Of a DNA stretch of 64,000 nt, positions 9,152-45,968 are shown in pieces. Below the pieces are notes generated by a model. That model was not told the origin of the DNA, did not search any database, and saw only the letters and a list, made by a program, of their open reading frames with translations. The translations under genes were made by a program, and so were the position numbers. Numbering within the stretch: position 1 is the stretch's first letter; each line of letters starts with the position of its first letter. The stretch is from Lamellibrachia satsuma (lineage: Eukaryota; Annelida; Polychaeta; Sabellida; Siboglinidae): NCBI GenBank assembly GCA_033239005.1, contig BSQZ01000110.1, positions 1,056,501 through 1,120,500 on the forward strand, given 5' to 3'.

Positions 9152-10419
9152 ACAGTCGTGCGAGGGGGTCAAGAGCGAACTGGATCTCTTTACCGTACCC
9201 CCGACTCAGAACAGCATAATCGACAGTCGCATAGTAGAACATCAGCCCATGGCTTCTCTGGACTCGGGTGGACCGATAGAATTCCTGATACCCGGATCGG
9301 GAGACGATTACCTAGATCTCGCCAACACGATGCTACACGTGCAGGTGAAGGTGACGCGAGCCAACGGGGACGATCTCCTCTTGGCCCTTCCCGTGGGACC
9401 AGTGAATAACTGGCTGCATTCGCTGTTCAGTCAAGTCGACGTCTACCTGAACGGTACGCTCGTGACCCCTTCGACCAACACGTACGCGTATCGTGCCTAC
9501 ATAGAGACGCTGCTGAGTTACGGCACCGACGCACAAGGACACGGCCACTCGCATGGATGCCGTCGACATAGACGACGGAGCCACCGCTAACGCAGGGTTC
9601 GTGGCTCGATAAGCGAACATCGTACGGAGTCGTGTTGTCGACATGATGGGTCGTCTACAAGTGGATCTGTTTCTGCAAGATAAATTCCTGATCAACGGCG
9701 TCGATGTCAAGATACGTCTGGAACGCAGTAAGCCTGCGTTTGCACTCATGGCTGGCGGAGTCGACCCCGATTACAAGATCACCATCGTCAATGCCACCTT
9801 GTTCGCAAAGAAGGCCACCCTGAATCCGACCGTGCAGATGGCTCACATCAAGGCTCTCGAGAAGAGCACGGTCAAGTATCCGATGCGATCCGTCGACTGT
9901 AAGGTGTACTCCATTCCCGCGGGCGCTCGGTCGCACACGCACGAGAACCTGTTCCTCGGCATCCTGCCGAAACGTCTGGTGCTGTGCTGCATCGATAACG
10001 ATGCGTACAACGGTGCGTTCGACAAGAATCCGTTTCACGCCAAGAACAACGACATTAACTTCCTCGCAGTGTACGTGGACGGACGACAGATACCCTCCAA
10101 ACCTTTCCAGCCCAATTTCAAAGACGACCCCTTCGTCAGGAGCTATACGAGTCTGTTCACCTCGACCGGCAAGATTTGGCAGGACGAGGGGAACGGTCTG
10201 ACTCGCAGCGACTTCCGACACGGCTACACCTTCTTCGGTTTTTGTCTGACTCCCGATCAGTGCGATGGTCCCTGCTTCCATCTGGTACAAAAGGATAACC
10301 TGCGCATAGAGCTGCATTTCCGTAAAGCGCTGCTGACCACCGTGAACGTCGTCGCCTACGGCGAATTCGAGTCCGTGCTGGAAATCGACAAGAACCGAAA
10401 CGTCATCTACGACTACTGA
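9135..10419 (+). pseudogene. Polinton double-jelly-roll major capsid protein, frameshift and stop
   Basis: Main shell protein. ATG at 9,135 starts MTFVHRQSCE, with the family signatures FTVPPTQ, LDSGGPIEF, DDYLDLANTMLHV and VNNWLHSLFSQVDVYLNG. Near 9,530-9,550 the frame is lost, together with a short deletion; the sequence resumes in the other frame at MDAVD, hits TAA at 9,610-9,612, then continues open from about 9,613 to TGA at 10,417. Late signatures include SIPAGARS, ENLFLGILPKRLV, NPFHAKNNDINFLAVYVDG and LEIDKNRNV. Many database proteins labelled F54H12.2-like are this family. Total ~428 codons, slightly short because of the deletion. Cannot give a full capsid protein as read. Confidence 0.93.
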
Positions 10420-10420
10420 G

Positions 10421-10922
10421 ATGGACACTCTGCAGATCGACAGACTACTGGCGACGGAATCGCGCACCAGATCGATATTTCGCGGTGTCCTACCCAAAGA
10501 CGGACTCTACGACGACGACGGACGGCGTCCTGCCTGCGGCCTTCGTGTGCAACACCGACGACGGTGACGAACCGGGCGAACATTGGATAGCACTGTACCT
10601 AGACGCCGACGGACGCGGCGATTACTTCTGCTCGTACGGTCTGCCGCCACGACACGCTGCGTTCCGCACCTTCATGAACGAACATTGTTCCGAGTGGACT
10701 CATAATAGCAAGAGACTTCAGAGTCCTCTTTCTAACGTGTGTGGACAATATTGCATAGCTTATGTTTTGTTTCGTTGTAACGGTTTTCTGAAGAGAACTT
10801 TTATCAACTTGTTCGGTACCGATTTAGTAGCTAACGATTGCCCCGTGTTTGATTGGATTAAACAGTTGCGGCGAGGTAGACTGTACTATCGCACATCGAT
10901 CGAGCCTCTGGCGCGGTGGTAA
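10421..10922 (+). pseudogene. Adenain-like cysteine protease, frameshifted
   Basis: Predicted maturation protease of the Ulp1/adenain fold. The ATG at 10,421 lies two bases after the major capsid stop. The N-terminal frame (IFRGVLPKDGL) breaks near 10,500-10,520 and the body continues in another frame. The catalytic His is in GEHWIALYLD (codon 10,581) and the Cys in CGQYCIAY (codon 10,752), the usual order for this clan; the intervening RLQSPLSNVCGQ is typical. The stop at 10,920 lies inside the first copy of the following tandem repeat, so the last ~7 residues come from repeat DNA and the natural C-terminus may be lost or extended. Confidence 0.88.
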
Positions 10923-11632
10923 ACACTCGTAAGCTCGCGACCTCTGACGTGATGGTAAACATCCGTAAGTCGTCTCATCATCGTCGTCATCGTCATCACT
11001 CTCGAGCCTCTGGCGCGGTGGTAAACACTCGTAAGCTCGCGACCTCTGGCGTGATGGTAAACATCCGTAAGTCGTCACTCTGGAGCCTCTGGCGCGGTGG
11101 TAAACACTCGTAAGCTCGTGACCTCTGGCGTGATGGTAAACATCCGTAAGTCGTCTCATCATCGTCGTCATCGTCATCGTCATCACTCTCGAGCCTCTGG
11201 CGTGGTGGTAAACACTCGTAAGCTCGCGACCTCTGGCGTGATGGTAAACATCCGTAAGTCGTCACTCTCGAGCCTCTGACGCGGTGGTAAACACTCGTAA
11301 GCTCGTGACCTCTGGCGTTATGGTAAACATCCGTAAGTCGTCTCATCACCATCATCATCATCGTCATCATCATCACTCTCGAGCCTCTGGCGCGGTGGTA
11401 AACACTCGTAAGCTCGCGACCTCTGGCGTGATGGTAAACATCCGTAAGTCGTCACTCTCGAGCCTCTGGCGCGGTGGTAAACACTCGTAAGCTCGTGACC
11501 TCTGGCGTGATGGTAAACATCCGTAAGTCGTCTCATCATCATCATTATCACTCTCGAGCCTCTGGCGCGGTGGTAAACACTCGTAAGCTCGCAACCTCTG
11601 GCGTGATGGTAAACATCCGTAAGTCGTCTTAG
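10902..11632. repeat. Higher-order tandem repeat: 8 A/B pairs with alternating spacers
   Basis: Two related half-units alternate. A is CCTCTGGCGCGGTGGTAAAC plus ACTCGTAAGCTCG; B is CCTCTGGCGTGATGGTAAAC plus ATCCGTAAGTCGTC. Eight pairs occur, giving 16 copies of GGTAAACA and CGTAAG. Spacers after each pair alternate between long CAT/CGT-rich runs (23-38 bp) and short ACTCTC. The higher-order period is about 180-190 bp. The block lies just downstream of the protease and before a poly(A) signal. Confidence 0.95.
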
Positions 11633-11681
11633 CGATATTACATGCTACCCTCGTTGTATGGTCATGCTGTTTGTATCGTTC

Positions 11682-11687
11682 AATAAA
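11682..11687 (+). terminator. Poly(A) signal of the Polinton structural genes
   Basis: AATAAA at 11,682-11,687, followed 20-45 bp later by a GT-rich stretch (CGTGTTGTGTTC). It lies 760 bp after the protease stop and is the only clear signal at the end of the + strand gene block. Confidence 0.6.
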
Positions 11688-11799
11688 ATACGTGTGCACT
11701 CGTACGACATCGTGTTGTGTTCATTTCCTCGTTTTCTCGTTAGCCTCTTCGAGCCCTGTTAACGACCCTGTTAATGATCACTGCCGCTACCGTCGCTGC

Positions 11800-12965
11800 T
11801 GCTAACAGACCCTTCGTTCCCTCCCGAAACCCTTCTCCGGCAATCGTATCACCCAGGAGAGCACCTCTTGGTGACCGTATCACCCAGGTTCACCTGAAAC
11901 CTGCATGTCCTTTTAAGGTTAGGGTCAGGGTTGACTACAGACGTCAGAATTAGGGTTACTAACCCTAACCCTAACTGGCTATCGTATAAGTACAAAATGT
12001 CGTTGATCTTTGACCTTGCCCCACAGTGCCGTCTGGTAATCAAAACAACATGGCAACAAAACAAGATGGCGAGCCTCTGGTGACCGTATCATCGCAAAAC
12101 AACATGGCAGCAAAACAACATGGCAGCCTCCCTAGAGAGGTCACGTGACATACAAATGAAGAGCTGTGACGTCATAGGTCACGTGACGGCTCTCGGCCCA
12201 TCAGAACCGTCGACACGTTTGATACGTAGCGCCCTTGGCGACAATATTACCTCAAAACAATGTCTCGGGGGCGATAATAGGAGATGACACGTTGCGCCCC
12301 CTGGTGACGGTTTCACTACAAAACGGTGTAATTTATGTAAATTTATGCAAATGAGCTGTGACGTCATAGGTCACGTGACGGCTCTCGACCAATCAGAACA
12401 GTCGAAACTAGGTCACAAACCGTCGATACAATTGACCGGTAGCGCCCCCTGGTGACGGTTTCACCACAAAAGGCTCTCGACCAATCAGAACAGTCGAAAC
12501 TAGGTCACAAACCGTCGACACAATTGACCGGTAGCGCCCCCTGGTGACGGTTTCACCACAAAAGGGTGTAATATATGCTAATATATGCAAATATAGTCGT
12601 CATATGTCACGTGACGGCTCTCGACCAATCAGAATGAGTCCCTGTGGCGCCCCTAGTGACAGTATGACCGCAAAGGAGTGCGATTTTTGGTAATTTATGC
12701 AAATAGCTGTGACGTAGTAGGTCACGTGACTGCTCTCGACCAATGAGAATGAACCCCTGTGGCGCCCCTGGTGGTGAAACTGCTCTCGACCAATCAGAAA
12801 GAGCCCCAAAATCTTCATATTTGAGCGATAATAGGGGATTATACCGTGGCGCCCCTAGCGGCAAAAAGCGCACGACCAATCAGAACGCTCCATTTCAAAT
12901 TTCAACCAATCAGAATGAGCCCCAAAATCAGCACATTTTTGATGTTTCAGAAACTCCTATATACT
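11800..12965. repeat. Right terminal region of the Polinton: repeated regulatory modules
   Basis: Homologous to the terminal inverted repeats at 50.4-51.1 and 57.3-57.66 kb. Blocks of ATGCAAAT, TGACGTCA, GTCACGTGAC and ACCAATCAGA recur, with GGTGACNGTNTCACC-type palindromes and GCGCCCC. A segment of about 90 bp (GGCTCTCGACCAATCAGAAC to TTTCACCACAAAAG) is directly duplicated at ~12,380-12,470 and 12,474-12,563. The segment is assigned to the element by homology; no gene is seen in it. Confidence 0.8.
11919..11976. repeat. Short telomere-like TTAGGG/CCCTAA tract
   Basis: TTAGGGTCAGGGTT at 11,919-11,932 and TTAGGGTTACTAACCCTAAC plus CCTAACT at 11,950-11,976. The motif is the animal telomere unit in both orientations; only a few units are present. 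Confidence 0.5.
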
Positions 12966-12997
12966 ACTAACACTTCATATACAGATTAACTGTAAAT

Positions 12998-13258
12998 TGA
13001 TGCCATTATAGTCACCTCTGAACGGCTCCATTTGCTGCTCATTTGTGGGTATTTTAGTATTAAACAAACACATGATTGCTCATACATTGGTATAATTATG
13101 TCAATGTGCAATTGGGACATTTCATATAATGATTATTATTAATGACATTATAATCAACTCTCAACGGCTCCTCTTGCTGGTTATTTGTCGCAGTCGAAGA
13201 CCCTCCAAAACCTATACATGTCATGTGCATACATTTTAGTATTAAGCAAACACATGTG
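12998..13258. repeat. Imperfect direct duplication
   Basis: The phrase CATTATAGTCACCTCTGAACGGCTCC ... TTTTAGTATTAAACAAACAC (from ~12,998) is repeated with changes at ~13,147-13,258, broken into an upstream and downstream match. No coding potential seen; it directly follows the inferred Polinton end. Confidence 0.5.
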
Positions 13259-13399
13259 TGCGGTAAATAAAATTAAAACATGATTGTAGCAAAGTAATGT
13301 TACAATCAGACATGGAGTCAATGTTTTCCTTTAATAAACCACTGGCGCAATTTTCTTTATCGTAGTTGTAAATCACTGTGTTGTATCTGTTTTAACATT

Positions 13400-13610
13400 A
13401 TTTAGATTTGCCATCCAAGCCAAAGGCCCGGATGGCAAGTGGACAAGGAAGCCATTGACTTATCGTACAACAGTGTTCATGTACGTGTGACCCGCCCTCC
13501 TGAGATGTGTCAATGTTTTTAAGCATATTCACGCTGCTAGCAGTTACACAATCTGTAGACAATTTGTTCCATTCATTTATTGTCCTTTGTGAGAGGAGGT
13601 GTATACCCAG
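13400..13610 (-). mobile_element. CR1-like LINE 3' end
   Basis: Minus-strand C-terminus of a reverse transcriptase reading frame (INEWNKLSTDCVTASSVNM) plus the 3' segment GATTTGCCATCCAAGCCAAA. The same end occurs at 40.4, 42.2, 45.4 and 63.0 kb, so it is a repeated LINE family. Confidence 0.8.
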
Positions 13611-14193
13611 CAATGTTGTTTAAGACTTCAATAAACATTTGATGTCAGTATGATTGTATTTATGACCAGCTGGAATAGATACTGAGGTGATGTATGATGT
13701 GCAGCAAATACAAACCGGTCTTAAAGCCGCCCTTATCAGACCCCAACTGACACCACCAAAGCGCTTCTTCAATGGGAGATTTCTTCTGAAATGTCAGGAA
13801 CACCAATCATAATGTGGTTTATGCGATATTATATCAAGCACATAACATTTCTTTTTTAAATGCATACATGTGCATGAAGGTTACTATTACCATACGACGG
13901 ACAATAGCAGATGATAGAAATATTCTGATAAATTTGATACATTACTCTATACAATTTTACCTCATTCTTTTAGATTCTGCTCAATAGAAAATGTATGTAG
14001 CCTACAGGTGCCTGGGAACTGATACGGCGTAAATATAGAAAATGTTATCAACACCTTGTTATACAAAATCTATGTCTTCAAATTGTCACCATATCACCAA
14101 ACAAATTTTACAAGATAATCTAGACAATTAGGTCAAATGTTATACATATCAAGAAAAAATGCAATGATACCCTAGTACAAAGGAACAAATAGG

Positions 14194-14350
14194 ACTAATT
14201 TGTAATAAAAATGATTGATTTAACAAATTGGCAGGCAGCGTTGATTTGTTTAAATCATTCCAATTTGTTAAATCAATCATTTTGATTACAAATTAGTGGT
14301 AGTAAACCATGGTAGTAAACCCCCTCGGCCCTCAGGGGTTTACTACCATG
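14194..14350. repeat. Two adjacent palindromes (MITE-like hairpins)
   Basis: Arms ACTAATTTGTAATAAAAATG... at 14,194 and its complement ending ATTACAAATTAGT at 14,297 form a ~39-bp-arm hairpin. A second palindrome, ATGGTAGTAAACCCC to GGGGTTTACTACCAT, spans 14,309-14,350. Both sit 0.7-0.8 kb upstream of the host gene start. The ~550 bp before them (13,640-14,190) show nothing recognisable. Confidence 0.7.
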
Positions 14351-14855
14351 CTTATTGACCTTGTCAAATCGACTGTTGTGACGTGGTGTGGTCACACACC
14401 GTGTCGGCCGGGAGACAATTTGTGCCTACAGTGTGGCGTGGTGGCTCAGCGGTTCTGTGTAGTATGGACGCTGCATTAGCTGTTGTTAAAGTGGTTATAT
14501 CATTCGCAAGTTGGAACAATAGAAAATTGTAATATTGATTTACGTTAGGTATATAGCCTGAAGTGTACTTTGGAAACTTAACCATGACTTTCGTTCGGCC
14601 TTGGGTTAGTGTCACATTAGTGTTTCTAGATAAATATTACAAATCGTTTGCATAGATTTAATTGTCCCTACCGTTACCTATAGCGAACTAGTTACGGAAT
14701 TGGTACACTCGATGCATATCGCTCCATTTTCAAATTCATTTGGTGTGATTGTTGCCTGAAGTTATACTTGCCAGCCAGTGAATTTCTTGCATTTTAGAGA
14801 TACGGTGAAATTAAATAATTTTCTTAAGATGCTGATGGTGTCTGAAACCTGAAAT

Positions 14856-14902
14856 GTATGAACCGGGTTTTACTGGGTAACTGTATGAACCGGGTTTTAC
14901 AC
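14856..14902. repeat. Direct repeat with AACCGGGTT palindromes upstream of host gene
   Basis: TGTATGAACCGGGTTTTAC occurs twice, 26 bp apart, about 130-175 bp before the ATG at 15,033. AACCGGGTT matches the Grainyhead consensus AACCNGGTT. Otherwise 14,350-15,032 has no recognised feature; it probably contains the host promoter and 5' UTR. Confidence 0.4.
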
Positions 14903-15032
14903 GTTATTTATAATTGATTGTATGTATTTAGTTTCTTAATGATGCACTGTATTACAGTTGTAGAACGAGGTAATCAAGACACATCTGGATTTCTTAATGT
15001 AGAAGCAACAACACGGCCTACGACCAATTGTC

Positions 15033-41642
<26,610 letters not shown>

Positions 41643-42228
41643 AATAATCAATGAATATTGGTGACTGTCTGGCTGCCTATGGAATGTCACATAGAACGAT
41701 CTTCGAGACATAACCGTGCGAATTTATCTGCATATATATGTATGAGTGTTCATGCGTGCTGTGGCGTATGTAGGGGGTGGGGCATTGGGCATTGGCCCCC
41801 ATTAATTTAATTGTTTTTTTTCGTACCTAGCCTGTTGCACTACTACATGGTAGCATGGTAGACTAATGATGGGTGACGAAGCTTTGCTCCTCCCGTATGC
41901 TTCCAGGATCTTATATACGCCACTGTGTGCATGGTTGTGCATATCGTTTAAACACAGTGCATACTTCAGTGCCATATACGATCATGTACAAAGCGTCGAA
42001 TGACAGTACACACTCTCAGATTTCATACGCAGTGCGCCCAAGAAGACGAAATCATAGGCACCATATTTTAACACATTCGTTTGACTTTTTATGGTGACAT
42101 GATGGAAATGTACTAGTTACGTTACTTACGTTCTAAAACTGTTTATATAAACGTTTACGGGTATCATTGCAAATGCACTCCTGCACTATGAAGTGATGCT
42201 CGTTAAATCATGATAACACTTAATTATT
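41643..42228. other. Downstream of host gene: probable 3' UTR and intergenic DNA
   Basis: No clear AATAAA close to the stop. A short inverted pair, GTGGCGTATGTAGG (~41,761) and TATATACGCCAC (~41,914), may mark a small MITE. Confidence 0.4.
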
Positions 42229-42600
42229 TAACAAGATTGTCATCCAAGGCAAAGGCCCAGATGGCAAGTGGACAAGGAAGCTGTTGGCTTATCGTCCAAT
42301 ACTTTTTTAATATATTTGTAACCCGCCCTACTGAGATATGTGTCAACCTTGTTTTTAAACAATTGAAGTGGATTCTTCTCGCATGTGTATTGTGTCAGAT
42401 AGATAGCCAAGTTGTGGCCTTTTTTCACTTGACACGTGTGCCTTATTATATATCGCTTTATAACAATTTGTATACTTCGTATTATACAAGAAACTAACTT
42501 GGGTGTGGTTTTATGGATTGTTTTGCACAGGCGTCTGCATGTTATTGTGTAACCGGCTGATGTGCTCGTGAAGAACAACACGTTAATTGTACAAGTAACG
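42229..42600 (-). mobile_element. CR1-like LINE 3' end
   Basis: AAGATTGTCATCCAAGGCAA and the minus-strand phrase FKNKVDTYLSRAGYKYIKK match the LINE ends at 13.4 and 63.0 kb; upstream sequence is diverged. Confidence 0.75.
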
Positions 42601-44780
42601 TGAAGACGTTGTCTGTGTGACAATATGTTCCACACAACTATCTGTTGACGTTTGTGTTTTGTCATGATGCTGTTTATACATTACTTACAATAACAATATA
42701 TTGACATTAAAGAAACTACTTCTAGACGTGGCATAACATATTTGATAACAATATGTACAGGGTTTATATGAATCATCGCAGTAATTGTCAAATGTCTATC
42801 ACAACCGCATTTCATCAGCATGTGGATTGAAACCAAAAGTGTGATTGTTTTTAACAACCTCTATAGTGTATAGTACTTCATTTGTGTGGTTTGGATATTA
42901 ACAACAAATAAATATTAATTAACCCATGACGTGTTGATTTGTTTATATCTTGCCTGTCTGATATATCCCACATGATCTCATCGTTTAGTACTAACCACCA
43001 TGAAATGCATAATTGGCAAGAGTGTAGCCAGTTATTTGCATTGCAAGACGCTTTATGCAAACACTTTAGACAATGAAGTTATGTTCCTATACATGTATCG
43101 CAAAACACGAAACGTTCTTAAGCTAATGTCCATGTTAGTTGAAAGGTGAAATGGCACGGATTAGATACAGACAATTCCAACCACAAGTTTTCAACAAAAT
43201 GTTCGATGTTATTTTGGTGGTCCTTTCATTATACGATCTACAAGTCATAGATAATATAGTCCTCCCAATATCAAGTTGTTGAAAATCTTAATTTGTGTTT
43301 AGGACATATGTGTACACGTACTCAGTATATCATAAGTTTCAGGTGATGAACCTCTCTATTTTCTGTTACTGTCTTTCCCGGCAAAATAGTTGCGATGTTA
43401 GCAGCTAAACTAGTTCTGTTGCTAAGGGACGTTGCGAGATATAATATCAAACGGCTTTGACCGTTTTTGATGACGTAGTAATTGCCTCTTAGTGCTCTTA
43501 ATTTAGATAGTGTATTATTTAATAACATAACGGGCTTCATTAATGGGTATTACGTGGTCAATCTAAAATCTTTTTTCCCGGGAATTTTTAACGAACCATA
43601 ACGCTGGGCCGACCCCCTCCGAAATTACGCAACACTCAACAACTACCTCTCATCTAATGATCAGTGGACTGACCCAGTGGCACCGTAAAGCCGAGAGGAA
43701 GTCGGAAAGTCCACCGCGCGTAGTGTCTCCGTCAATCGTACTCGCACGAGTTGTGAATTTCGATTGCATCAATCGAAGTCATTCGGTTAATACATGCCTT
43801 GAGCTCAGTGACGTATTTCAGGGGGATTGGGTCATTGTGAATATGCAACCGGTTTCGCCTATACATGTTAGCATGATAAATTAATGAATGACTAAGCTTT
43901 GCAGTATTGTAAGCACGCCCTCCCCTTCGTAGCAATCCGTAACATTTAGGCATGTTTAATGATCCCTTGGTGTATGTAGGTAGTTATCTCAATTATTATG
44001 TGCCTCGGACAGATGCACGTTGGTTCTGACGCAAAAAGTGTTGCACTTTTAATGGGAATGTGCTACGATTTTCATGTCATCAGATTTTCATTTCATAGAT
44101 ATCGCGACATTTATAACCTTTGTGGTTATTTAATGCATATGCATATCTAAGGGCAATGATCCAAGGAGACGAAAGAACATAGAAAGAGGAGACACAGCCA
44201 GGCTGTCCCAATTTAAAGTTAGCGTATTAACAATAAGTATTAATATATTGTAAATGTGAAATATAGCGTTTTCCAGATGATGATGTATTAACCTGCCAAA
44301 TTCCCAATTTCTGACAAATAAATGGCAATGATTGAAATATTAATAATAAGTGATTCTGCTAAACGGTGTCCATTGTACGACACACCGGCCTCTGCGTAAA
44401 TATAATAGTGGCGCCACACAGCGGAAACCAGTGACGTATGAGGTGAATGTATGACAGACGGTGGCGCGTCTTTGCAGAGTGTTCATAATCTATAATATAA
44501 ATAAAAAATACTTCTGCCACATAATAATGGTAGCGACATTCTAACATTTGCAAGTATTCCATTCCTCGAAAAAAAATTTGTGTGCTGTATATATATTGAT
44601 ATGATGCAATTCGAATCAACTTTAAACTTATTATATTCTATACTTACTTATTATATTAACACAACTCTGACACTGAAAAGTTAAGTCTTGCAAAATTATT
44701 TTATAGTGTAGATTCTCAAAAATGATGTTGATTAGCTGCTGGCGCTCCACAGTAATGCCTACACAAAATGGAGTAAGTAA
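42601..44780. other. Intergenic DNA, no gene recognised
   Basis: AT-rich sequence without supported frames, inverted ends or tandem repeats. Confidence 0.5.
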
Positions 44781-45366
44781 CAGTCAAACCATTAAGCAAC
44801 AACTTGACCGAGACAGTTGACTATACACTACTGCACCCACCCCAGTAACATCATGACTGTTTTTTTTTTACTACAGTCTACAACCCCCACCACTACAACC
44901 CTGGCAAGAACTTAACTGAGACAGTTGATTACAGACTACAGCCCCCTCCTCAGCGACAACTTGACTGAGACAGTTGACTAGATTACAGCCCCCACCCTAG
45001 CAACAACTTATCTGAGACAGTTGACTACAGACTATAATCCACACCAAAGCTACAACTTCACCGACAGTTAACTACAGACTACAGTCCCCATCCCAGCAAC
45101 AACTTGACTGAGACAGTTGATTATATGCTACAATCCCCACCCTGCAAAAACTTGACTGACACAGTTGGCTACAGTCCCCCAACCCAGCAACAACTTGACT
45201 GACACAGTTGGCTACAGTCCCCCAACCCAGCAACAACTTGACTGAGGCAGTTGACTACACCCAACTTGACTGAGAAATAGTTGACTATAACCCCCCACCT
45301 TAGCAACAACCTCACTGAGACAGTTGACTACAACCCACATCCTAGCAACAACTTAACTGAGACAGT
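44781..45366. repeat. ~45-bp minisatellite related to the intron 4 array
   Basis: Unit close to GCAACAACTTGACTGAGACA plus GTTGACTACAGACTACAGCC and CCCACCCCA, about a dozen imperfect copies. It directly precedes a LINE 3' end. Confidence 0.92.
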
Positions 45367-45368
45367 TT

Positions 45369-45968
45369 AACAAGATTTAACAAGATTACCATCCAAAACT
45401 ACAAGTTGCAGATGACAAGTGGACAAGGAAGCCATTGGCTTATCGAGAGTCCAACTATTTTATCACCCATGTATAGCCCGCCCTTATCAGATATATGTAA
45501 AATTTTATTTTATAATATTCACACTGTTAGAAGTAACACAGTCATTTGACAGTTGGTTCCGTTCATTTATCCAATTCATATGACCATTATAACACATTCC
45601 CCCACGCTCACCTCCATTATAGCCTTTTGCAGTGTTACATCTTCCTCTTGTCCTGTGTTTAGACAATGATGAACTACTCCTTTTGTTAATGTCGAGTTCT
45701 TGGTAAATACGTTGCACCAACTTGCTTTCTCACAATCTGCCTCACTTTTTAGGGTTATTTCATATGCTTGGATATATTCTTTAATATATAAAATTACTCC
45801 ACCTCCTCTCCTCTCTCGTATGTCCTTCCTAAACATGACATAGTCTGTCAGTGCTAACTCAGCATCTACTATATCATTATTTGCCCATGTTTCTGTGACA
45901 CCTATTACATGAGGGTCAATATCTGCTACAAAAATTTCTAACTCGCTTTTTTATTTACTAGGCTCCTG
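45369..45968 (-). mobile_element. CR1-like LINE, 3' end joined to endonuclease part
   Basis: AACAAGATTTAACAAGATTA marks the 3' end. Then minus-strand endonuclease phrases appear (MFRKDIRERRGGGVILYIKE, ECVIMVI), so most of the reverse transcriptase is deleted. The rest of this LINE lies beyond the foldback element, at 48,552. Confidence 0.78.

Larger units (their letters stand above)
1..12965 (+). mobile_element. Polinton/Maverick-type element (adintovirus-like), right 13 kb, degraded
   Basis: The hallmark set is present in one orientation: protein-primed PolB, A32/FtsK-like ATPase, retroviral-type integrase with chromodomain, penton-like minor capsid protein, major capsid protein and adenain-like protease. 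The left end lies outside the window. The right end is placed at the CCTATATACT ending at 12,965, because the second Polinton here ends in the similar CCTATACT within homologous repeat DNA; this boundary is inferred. Lesions include frameshifts near 15, 1,170, 3,425, 5,840, 8,497, 9,535 and 10,510, and in-frame stops at 6,642, 8,008 and 9,610. The spaced lesions in otherwise clear frames suggest a fairly young copy that can no longer act alone. Confidence 0.9.

Noticed and set aside
9655..10497. 280-codon open frame on the minus strand across the major capsid gene
   Set aside because: It mirrors a well-recognised capsid reading frame with GC-rich third positions; no family is recognisable in the minus-strand product.
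10902..11632. Regular repeats resembling a CRISPR array
   Set aside because: Spacers are low-complexity and repeated, the context is eukaryotic and no cas gene is present.
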